DNA from: an uncultured Ruminococcus sp.
GTDB taxonomy: Bacteria; Bacillota; Clostridia; Oscillospirales; Acutalibacteraceae
Direction of reading: 5' to 3'
Assembly: GCA_902773265.1 (NCBI GenBank)
Contig: CACYDZ010000030.1
Coordinates: 1-20,374 of the forward strand
Length of the DNA: 20,374 nucleotides
Part shown: positions 1 to 6,131 of the stretch, piece by piece
How the letters are laid out: the number at the start of each line of letters is the position of its first letter
Numbering within the stretch: the first letter of the stretch is position 1
Notes under the pieces: generated by a model
Database searches by the model: none
Seen by the model: the letters and a program-made list of their open reading frames with translations, nothing else
What the model was told of the DNA's origin: nothing
Made by a program: the position numbers and the translations under genes

Positions 1-1620
1 AGATGGTCACCTTTTCACGGTTCAGCCTATGCGGTAGTAGAATCCCTTTCCAAGTTATCCGTTCTGGGAGCAAATCCTTTACAATCCCGTCTGACTTTTC
101 AGGAATATTTTGAAAGACTTCATGACAAGCCCGAAAGATGGGGGAAACCTGCGTCAGCACTGTTGGGAGCAATGACGGCACAAATTCATATGGGCATTCC
201 GTCCATAGGCGGTAAAGACAGTATGTCGGGTTCATTTGAACAGCTTGATGTACCGCCTACACTGGTCAGCTTTGCGGTCGCCATGACAAAAGCCTCAAAG
301 ACCGTTTCGGCAGAATTTAAGAAAACCAACTCCGATGTTATCTATGTTCCCGTACCCGTAGACAAACCCACACAAATTCCCATCTGGGACGGTCTGAAGA
401 AGATGTATACTGCTGTTTACGAACTGGCACAGCAGGGCAAAATCCTTTCTGCGTCTGTGGTCAAAGAGGGCGGTGCAGCGGCAGCTGTAGCGAAGATGTG
501 TTTCGGCAACAAGACAGGCTTTACTTTTGACCACGAACTTACCGCTGAAGAACTTTTTGCTCCTCAGAGCGGTTCACTGGTTATCGAACTGGCAGACGGT
601 GCAGAACTTGACAGCAGTGTATTGGCATATCCTTTAGGAAAAACTACATCTGAAAACTTTATTGATATCAGATGCGGAAAATTGCCGATTGATGAACTGA
701 TAGAAAAATGGACAGGAAAACTGGAAAAAGTCTTTGCGACAAAAGCAGAATGTCCGAAAGTGCAGTATGACATACCGCTTACCGAACAGCACAGCCGTTT
801 GTCACCGATAATCAGAACACCCAAACCGACAGTCTTTATTCCCGTATTTCCGGGAACAAACTGTGAAGTTGATACGGCAAGAGCTTTTGCCAAAGCAGGA
901 GCAAATCCGAATATTATGATAGTCAGAAATCTTACACCGAACGATATTGAAGAAACCATTATCCGTATGGAAAAAATGATAAATCAGTCACAGATTATCA
1001 TGATACCGGGCGGTTTCAGTGGCGGTGACGAACCCGACGGTTCAGGAAAATTCATTGCGACAACATTCCGCAACCCGAGAATTTGTCAGGCGGTGACAGA
1101 TTTACTGGAAAAGCGTGACGGTCTGATTTTAGGTATCTGTAACGGATTTCAGGCACTCATTAAACTTGGACTTGTCCCTTACGGTAAAATCACAGAAATT
1201 ACCGAAAATGCACCAACCCTCACATTCAACACCATAGGCAGACATATTTCCCATATGGCATATACCCGTGTGACTTCCGTAAAATCACCTTGGTTGTCAA
1301 AAGTCAATGCGGGAGATGTATTTGCCGTACCCGTATCGCACGGAGAGGGTCGTTTTGTAGCTGATGATGAAATGCTGAAAACCCTGATTGCCAACGGACA
1401 GGTTGCTACACAATATGTTGATTTGAGCGGTAAACCCTCTGATGATATTGCCTTTAATATTAACGGTTCAGTGTGTGCTATCGAGGGCATTACCAGTCCA
1501 GACGGCAGAGTATTCGGAAAGATGGGACATTCCGAAAGAAAAGGTACAAACCTTTACGCTAATGTTCCTTTTGAGAAAGACCAGAAGATTTTTGAAAGCG
1601 GTGTCGCTTACTTTGTTTAA
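1..1620 (+). CDS. purL: Phosphoribosylformylglycinamidine synthase, C-terminal part (5' end outside window)
   Basis: FGAM synthase converts FGAR, glutamine and ATP to FGAM in de novo purine synthesis in the cytoplasm. The reading frame is open from base 1 (it begins RWSPFHGSAYAVVE), so the gene is cut by the window edge and 539 codons remain. The first part is the end of the ATP-binding synthase portion, with GIPSIGGKDSMSG. From about codon 275 a class I glutamine amidotransferase domain follows: FPGTNCEVDTARA, IPGGFSGGDEPDGSGKF, the nucleophile elbow LGICNGFQ (Cys at codon 380), and SHGEGRF with His447 and Glu449 completing the triad. The fused domain means the large single-chain PurL type (usually about 1,200-1,300 residues), not the split PurL/PurQ/PurS form. 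The first internal ATG at 163 is not the start. The TAA lies inside a perfect hairpin. Confidence 0.97.
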   Translation, partial: RWSPFHGSAYAVVESLSKLSVLGANPLQSRLTFQEYFERLHDKPERWGKPASALLGAMTAQIHMGIPSIGGKDSMSGSFEQLDVPPTLVSFAVAMTKASKTVSAEFKKTNSDVIYVPVPVDKPTQIPIWDGLKKMYTAVYELAQQGKILSASVVKEGGAAAAVAKMCFGNKTGFTFDHELTAEELFAPQSGSLVIELADGAELDSSVLAYPLGKTTSENFIDIRCGKLPIDELIEKWTGKLEKVFATKAECPKVQYDIPLTEQHSRLSPIIRTPKPTVFIPVFPGTNCEVDTARAFAKAGANPNIMIVRNLTPNDIEETIIRMEKMINQSQIIMIPGGFSGGDEPDGSGKFIATTFRNPRICQAVTDLLEKRDGLILGICNGFQALIKLGLVPYGKITEITENAPTLTFNTIGRHISHMAYTRVTSVKSPWLSKVNAGDVFAVPVSHGEGRFVADDEMLKTLIANGQVATQYVDLSGKPSDDIAFNINGSVCAIEGITSPDGRVFGKMGHSERKGTNLYANVPFEKDQKIFESGVAYFV

Positions 1621-1902
1621 AGGGCGTTGCCCTTTAAAATCCCACAAGGGGCTGCCGCACAGTGTCTGTGTTCCCAACCCCTTGACCCTGCCCACTTTTT
1701 GAAAAAAAGTGGACAAAAAACTTTTAATTGTCACAGCTTAACCTTTGATAAACAATCCGAACGAAGTGAGCCGAAAAAGTTTTTGTCAAACTTTTTTCAA
1801 AAAGTTTGTGGGGTTGAGGGGCAAAGCCCCTCATAGGATTTTTAAGGGCAAAGCCCTTAAACGCATAAAATTTTCAAACAAAATTTGCGAAAGCAAATTT
1901 TG
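1616..1902 (+). repeat. Palindrome-rich intergenic repeat, copy A
   Basis: This fills the gap between purL and the hydrolase gene and holds no credible gene. It is a string of hairpins: TTTAAAGGGC/GCCCTTTAAA around GTT (1616-1638, including the purL stop), CACAG/CTGTG (1658-1670), CCACTTTTT/AAAAAGTGG (1692-1712), CAAACTTTTT/AAAAAGTTTG (1787-1808), GAGGGGC/GCCCCTC around AAA (1816-1832), TTTAAGGGC/GCCCTTAAA around AAA (1841-1861), and CAAAATTTGC/GCAAATTTTG closed by a GAAA tetraloop (1879-1902). The same modules recur at 17451-17731 and 20196-20374. I infer a dispersed REP/MITE-like family. Some hairpins may also end purL transcription, but none has a good U tract directly after it. Confidence 0.85.
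1720..1772 (+). repeat. 53-nt conserved core of repeat copy A
   Basis: This non-palindromic core runs from ACTTTTAATTGTCACAGC to CGAAGTGAGCC. It matches the reverse complement of 17560-17612 at 49 of 53 positions by my alignment, and all four differences are transitions. Flanking genes here are on the plus strand and those at the other copy on the minus strand, so both cores have the same orientation relative to transcription. Confidence 0.85.
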
Positions 1903-1936
1903 ACATATTTTATATTTCAGAAAGTGGTAGTTATCT

Positions 1937-2605
1937 ATGAAAAAAATATCTGTATTAGGGGATTCTATTAGTACTTACGATGGCTATAATCCTGATGGTT
2001 ATGCCGTATACTATAACAGGTTCAAACAAGTCGTCAATGATTTGGAAGATGTCAGTGATACATGGTGGTTTCAGGTTATGCGTTATCTTGACGGTGAACT
2101 GTGTGTCAACAATTCTTATTCGGGAAGCCGAGTAACAGGAAAAAACTTTCCGTGTGCCTCATGCGACAGAAGAATTGCCGAACTAAAAAATAGTGACAAT
2201 ATTCCCGATATTATTTTGGTGTATATCGGATTTAACGATTTTGGATTTCAGTGTTCTGTCAGCGGAGCTGATGATAATGACCTGAATTTTGATTATGCGT
2301 ATGAAAACATGGTGAAAAAGCTGAAAACAGCCTATCCCGAAAGTCTGATTATATGTTGTACATTGATGGGAACATACATGAAAGAATATCCACATAGAGT
2401 ATTTCCGTATGGAACACCCGACAATATTGATGATTACAACAATGTGATAAGAAAAGTCTGTCAGAAACATCATATTCTGCTTGTGGATATGGCGAAGAAA
2501 GGGGTACTCTACCAGACAATAGACGGTTCACACGCCACAGCAGACGGACATAAGACTATGGCAGAAGTCTGGATAGAATGTTTTGAAGAATTACCATTAA
2601 GGTGA
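1937..2605 (+). CDS. SGNH/GDSL-family hydrolase
   Basis: The 222-residue protein is a predicted esterase/acyl hydrolase of the SGNH superfamily; its substrate cannot be read from sequence. Block I is at the extreme N terminus, LGDSIST with nucleophile Ser10. Block II is the Gly in SYSGSRV. Block III is IGFNDFG with Asn100. The C-terminal catalytic Asp and His lie in DGSHATADGH (Asp196, His199). There is no signal peptide or membrane segment, so it is probably cytoplasmic. The ATG at 1937 is preceded only by a weak AAAGTGG ribosome site, but the protein has to begin here to keep block I. Copy A of the intergenic repeat lies directly upstream and no clear promoter is visible; the gene may rely on purL read-through. 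Related enzymes act on acetylated sugars or lipids; no neighbour decides the role. Confidence 0.85.
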   Translation: MKKISVLGDSISTYDGYNPDGYAVYYNRFKQVVNDLEDVSDTWWFQVMRYLDGELCVNNSYSGSRVTGKNFPCASCDRRIAELKNSDNIPDIILVYIGFNDFGFQCSVSGADDNDLNFDYAYENMVKKLKTAYPESLIICCTLMGTYMKEYPHRVFPYGTPDNIDDYNNVIRKVCQKHHILLVDMAKKGVLYQTIDGSHATADGHKTMAEVWIECFEELPLR

Positions 2606-2620
2606 CTAAAAATCAATATT

Positions 2621-2650
2621 TTGCACTAAACAGACAAAATATGCTATAAT
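2621..2650 (+). promoter_or_regulatory. Sigma-A promoter for the YdjM-like gene (extended -10)
   Basis: An extended -10 TGCTATAAT (TATAAT at 2645-2650) follows a weak -35 TTGCAC (2621-2626) at 18 bp. Transcription would start near 2657. That leaves no leader for a GTG start at 2656 and supports the TTG start at 2686. Confidence 0.65.
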
Positions 2651-2685
2651 ACATTGTGCAGATTGCAGAAAGGAAGTGGTCGATT

Positions 2686-3204
2686 TTGACAGGAAAAACT
2701 CATGCAGTGGCAGGTGCAGCAACAGCGTTACTGATAGGAACAAATTTGCCACAACTGGCACTTGTAGTAGCAGGTTCACTGTTGCCTGATATTGACCATT
2801 CAGGTTCTATGTTAGGAAAGCACATCAAACCCATCAGCAGACGGCTTAAACACCGCCATCTGACCCATAGTCTGTTATTTCTTCTGGCGGCACACATTAT
2901 CTCCCCTTATCTTGGTATAGGCGTATTCACCCATATTTTTCTGGATATGCTTAATCCTCAGGGAGTGAAATTATTCTATCCGAATAAAAAAAGTATACGG
3001 TTTCCAATATTTCATTCGTTCACCAAAACGGGAGGACCCGTCGAAAGTTTTATTTTTTATGTATTGATGATTGTCATTGTATTCACGCTGATTTTCTATC
3101 AGAACTTGTGGGGATATACCAATCTTATTGAGATTAAAAGTCTGTGGTACGATTTGGATTTACCGTCAAAAATCACGAATTTTTTTAAAGGTATTAAAGT
3201 ATGA
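2686..3204 (+). CDS. YdjM/DUF457-like membrane-bound metal-dependent hydrolase
   Basis: A small integral membrane protein of about 172 residues that resembles the YdjM (LexA-regulated, DUF457) family of putative metal-dependent hydrolases. Metal-ligand motifs are visible: LPDIDHSGSMLGKHI and HRHLTHSLLF, followed by hydrophobic helices and a further FTHIFLDMLNPQG motif. Family members typically begin MTGKTH, which here is encoded from a TTG at 2686 with AGGAAG at 2671-2676, 9 nt upstream. A longer frame from GTG at 2656 would start at the predicted transcription start, so I chose TTG. The gene has its own promoter and is followed by a serC promoter, so it is probably monocistronic. The biochemical function of the family is not well established. 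No LexA box was recognised. Confidence 0.82.
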   Translation: MTGKTHAVAGAATALLIGTNLPQLALVVAGSLLPDIDHSGSMLGKHIKPISRRLKHRHLTHSLLFLLAAHIISPYLGIGVFTHIFLDMLNPQGVKLFYPNKKSIRFPIFHSFTKTGGPVESFIFYVLMIVIVFTLIFYQNLWGYTNLIEIKSLWYDLDLPSKITNFFKGIKV

Positions 3205-3288
3205 AAATATCTTAAAAAAGTAAATCATTGTTTTACGGTTGCGAAAAGATTAATTTTATTATAAAGGAAATAAATCTCAAAAATATTG

Positions 3289-3317
3289 TTGACTTAAACC
3301 CGATATAAGTTTATAAT
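3289..3317 (+). promoter_or_regulatory. Sigma-A promoter of serC-serA
   Basis: TTGACT (3289-3294) and TATAAT (3312-3317) are separated by 17 bp, which is near consensus. The predicted leader is about 85 nt and shows no convincing terminator, T-box or riboswitch. The rest of the 203-nt gap after the upstream gene (3205-3407) is AT-rich and empty. Confidence 0.8.
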
Positions 3318-3407
3318 TAAGCTATTGCGTTATCTTAATGATGGCAAGAGTTGTTAAAGTAGCGTCTTTTTGATAAATTTTCTATTTCAGAAAGGATATG
3401 TATTGAA

Positions 3408-4493
3408 ATGAGCAGAGTTTACAATTTCTCAGCAGGTCCGTCAATGTTACCCGAAGCGGTACTCAGAAAAGCAGCAGAAGAAATGCTGGATTATGAGGGA
3501 AGCGGTCAATCCGTAATGGAGATGTCACACCGTTCAAAAATTTACGGAACAATCATTCAGGGTGCAGAAAGTCTTTTAAGAGAAGTTATGAATATTCCGG
3601 ATAATTACAAAGTATTGTTCTTACAGGGTGGAGCGTCAACACAGTTTGCAGCAATTCCGATGAACCTTATGACAAAAAATAAAAAAGCAGATTATGTCAT
3701 TACAGGACAGTGGGCAAAAAAGGCTTGTGCCGAAGCAAAGAAATATGGTGAAGTCAATGTAGTTGCCTCTTCCGCTGACAAGACCTTTTCTTATATTCCC
3801 AAACTTGACCCGTCTACATTCTCTAAAGATGCAGATTATTTCTATATTTGTATGAATAATACCATTTACGGTACAGTATATCATGAACTTCCTGATACAG
3901 GCGATATTCCTTTGGTAGCGGATATTTCTTCCTGTATTCTTTCTGCTCCGATTGATGTCACAAAATTCGGTGTACTCTATGCAGGAGCCCAGAAGAACAT
4001 GGCACCCGCAGGACTTACTGTGGTTATTGTCCGTGAAGATTTGATAGGCAACGCTATGGATATCACCCCCACCATGCTTGACTGGAAAATACACGCTGAC
4101 AACGGTTCTATGTACAATACACCGCCTTGTTACACTATCTACATGGCAAAACTGGTACTGGAATGGATTAAGAATGAAATCGGCGGACTGGATAAGATGT
4201 ATGAACTCAACCAGAAGAAAGCGGATTTGCTTTACCATTTCCTTGACAATTCAAAGATGTTCAGAGGAACCGTAGTTCCCGAAGACCGTTCACTGATGAA
4301 TGTACCTTTTGTGACAGACAGCGAAGAACTGAATACCAAATTCATCAAAGAAGCAACGGAAAGAGGCTTTGTCAACATAAAAGGACACCGTACAGTAGGG
4401 GGAATGAGAGCGTCTATTTACAATGCTATGCCTTATGAGGGTGTCAAGGCTTTGGTTGATTTTATGGCTGAATTTGAAAAGAATAACGGCTGA
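3408..4493 (+). CDS. serC: Phosphoserine aminotransferase
   Basis: SerC transfers the amino group of glutamate to 3-phosphohydroxypyruvate to make phosphoserine, the second step of serine synthesis, using PLP in the cytoplasm. The 361 residues match the usual length (E. coli SerC 362). The start MSRVYNFSAGPSMLP is characteristic. GGASTQF (residues 74-80) belongs to the cofactor phosphate site, Asp172 in ADISSCILS is the expected pyridine-nitrogen contact, and Lys196 in YAGAQKNMAPAG is the Schiff-base lysine. The ATG has GAAAGGA at 3390-3396 upstream. serA follows after 34 nt, so the two form an operon. No serB phosphatase is present in the window. Confidence 0.97.
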   Translation: MSRVYNFSAGPSMLPEAVLRKAAEEMLDYEGSGQSVMEMSHRSKIYGTIIQGAESLLREVMNIPDNYKVLFLQGGASTQFAAIPMNLMTKNKKADYVITGQWAKKACAEAKKYGEVNVVASSADKTFSYIPKLDPSTFSKDADYFYICMNNTIYGTVYHELPDTGDIPLVADISSCILSAPIDVTKFGVLYAGAQKNMAPAGLTVVIVREDLIGNAMDITPTMLDWKIHADNGSMYNTPPCYTIYMAKLVLEWIKNEIGGLDKMYELNQKKADLLYHFLDNSKMFRGTVVPEDRSLMNVPFVTDSEELNTKFIKEATERGFVNIKGHRTVGGMRASIYNAMPYEGVKALVDFMAEFEKNNG

Positions 4494-4533
4494 TAACGGA
4501 TAACAACATTTGTTAAAGAAAGGCTGAATGACC

Positions 4534-5694
4534 ATGTATAATGTAAAGACATTGAATAAGATTTCCGCAGTAGGACTGAATAAATTGGGCGACAACTATA
4601 CTTGCGGTGATAATATTGAAAATCCGCAGGCAATATTGGTAAGAAGTGCGTCTATGCACGAAATGGAAATGCCCGAATCCTTGCTTGCGATTGCCAGAGC
4701 AGGAGCAGGAGTAAACAACATTCCGCTTGACAAATGTAGTGAACAGGGAATTGTTGTATTCAACACACCCGGAGCAAATGCGAATGCGGTCAAAGAGCTT
4801 GTACTTGCGGGACTGTTTCTTGGCTCCAGAAAAATCAATGCAGGTATCGAATGGGCAAAGACCCTCAAAGGTAATGGTGATGCCGTAGGCAAGATGGTAG
4901 AAAAGGGCAAGAGTAAATTTGCAGGTCCCGAAATCAAAGGCAAGACGCTTGGTGTTATCGGACTTGGTGCGATTGGTGCATTGGTAGCCAATGCTGCTAT
5001 TGCATTAGGTATGGATGTTATCGGTTACGACCCTTTTCTTTCGGTTGACGGTGCTTTACAGCTTTCCAGACACATTACTCATGTTACCAATCTTGATGAT
5101 ATTTTTGCCAACAGTGATTATATTACGGTTCATGTTCCGCTGACACCCGATACAAAGAATATTATTTGTGCAGAGAATATTGCAAAGATGAAAGACGGTG
5201 TAAGGATTCTGAACTATTCCAGAGCTGACCTGTGCAATTCGGCAGATGTGATAGCAAGTATCGAAAGCGGAAAAGTAGCATCTTATGTTACAGACTTTGC
5301 TACGGATGATTTGCTTGGTGTTGATGGTGTAACGGTTATGCCTCATCTGGGAGCGTCCACACCTGAAAGTGAAGACAACTGTGCAAAGATGGCAGCTATG
5401 GAAATCAAAGATTATCTTGAAAACGGCAATATTACCAATTCTGTCAATTTCCCTTCCATCAAGATGGCAAGAAGCGGAGAAGTGCGTTATTGTGTACTGC
5501 ATAAGAATATTCCGTCTGTTCTTAAACATATTCTTTCTTTTGTCAGCGAACAGGGTGCAAATGTAGAAAACATGGAAAATAAATCTAAAAAAGAATATTC
5601 CTATACTATCATTGATGTAACAGGAGCAAGTGCTGACCTTACAGAAAGCATCAAAGCAGTTGACGGAGTTATTCGTGTAAGAGTTATCAAATAA
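4534..5694 (+). CDS. serA: D-3-phosphoglycerate dehydrogenase, ACT-domain type
   Basis: SerA oxidises 3-phosphoglycerate to 3-phosphohydroxypyruvate with NAD, the committed step of serine synthesis. Numbering from the upstream in-frame ATG at 4528, the NAD-binding motif is GLGAIG (145-150), with Arg232 in NYSRADLC and His273 in MPHLGAST. Residues 316-388 form a C-terminal ACT domain, a likely serine feedback site. At 386-388 residues this is the short form without the intervening domain of longer SerA. Two starts are possible: ATG 4528 (4 nt from GAAAGG at 4518-4523) or ATG 4534 (10 nt). I prefer 4534, giving MYNVKTLNKISA. The usual catalytic Glu region reads YVTDFATDDLLG, with Asp where Glu is expected. 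Co-transcribed with serC. Confidence 0.95.
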   Translation: MYNVKTLNKISAVGLNKLGDNYTCGDNIENPQAILVRSASMHEMEMPESLLAIARAGAGVNNIPLDKCSEQGIVVFNTPGANANAVKELVLAGLFLGSRKINAGIEWAKTLKGNGDAVGKMVEKGKSKFAGPEIKGKTLGVIGLGAIGALVANAAIALGMDVIGYDPFLSVDGALQLSRHITHVTNLDDIFANSDYITVHVPLTPDTKNIICAENIAKMKDGVRILNYSRADLCNSADVIASIESGKVASYVTDFATDDLLGVDGVTVMPHLGASTPESEDNCAKMAAMEIKDYLENGNITNSVNFPSIKMARSGEVRYCVLHKNIPSVLKHILSFVSEQGANVENMENKSKKEYSYTIIDVTGASADLTESIKAVDGVIRVRVIK

Positions 5695-5713
5695 TTCAGG
5701 TGTTGCCTGTTGA

Positions 5714-5753
5714 TAGGGGTTGTCGCAAAATCTTTTGTTTGCGACAACCCCTA
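5714..5753 (+). terminator. Hairpin after serA, probable terminator
   Basis: A perfect 16-bp stem, TAGGGGTTGTCGCAAA (5714-5729) with its complement (5738-5753) and an 8-nt loop, starts 19 nt after the serA stop. The following TTCTCTATG is a poor U tract, so termination efficiency is uncertain; it may also protect the 3' end of the transcript. Confidence 0.65.
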
Positions 5754-6035
5754 TTCTCTATGTTGAGTATAAATGAGTTACAATGGAGTTGCAAACCAGA
5801 CAAAGGAACACAAAGGCGTAGTTGTCTTATGGATAACAGCATTCTGAAACAAATTCCAACATAATGCGTCAAGTTTTATGATACACCATCATCGTTCGGA
5901 ATGACAAATGTTTATGCAATTTTTTTAATTTTTATAGTTTTAAGTTAAACTGAATAGTTACAAATCATTTCTTACTATGGTTATTTTTAATAAATTTTTC
6001 TTATTTTTTTCATGCAGTGCTTTTTGCTCAAAATA
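5754..6035. other. Intergenic region without a recognised gene
   Basis: About 280 bases between the serA hairpin and the surface-protein promoter. It becomes very AT-rich from about 5930. I see no ORF with a ribosome site, no RNA gene and no member of the palindromic repeat family. Confidence 0.6.
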
Positions 6036-6065
6036 TTGACACTAAACAGAATTTTATGATATTCT
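6036..6065 (+). promoter_or_regulatory. Probable promoter of the surface-protein operon
   Basis: A perfect -35 TTGACA (6036-6041) is followed after 18 bp by TATTCT (6060-6065, 4 of 6 matches). The leader would be about 60 nt, ending in AAGGAGG (6118-6124), 7 nt before the ATG at 6132. Nearby TATGAT hexamers (6055, 6065) have wrong spacing. Confidence 0.55.
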
Positions 6066-6131
6066 ATGATAGGTGTTGATATCTTGACGGTGAGATAAAT
6101 TAACACAACTTAATTAAAAGGAGGAGGAAAA

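Noticed and set aside
1627..1836. Small open frames inside repeat copy A
   Set aside because: They span the hairpin modules and the repeat core, which recurs elsewhere without keeping a reading frame.
1616..1902. CRISPR array suggested by repeated GGGC/GCCC motifs
   Set aside because: Units are unequal hairpins without regular spacing or unique spacers, and no cas genes are near.
3318..3407. Possible riboswitch or T-box in the serC leader
   Set aside because: Only short weak pairings are visible, with no terminator hairpin and no T-box sequence.
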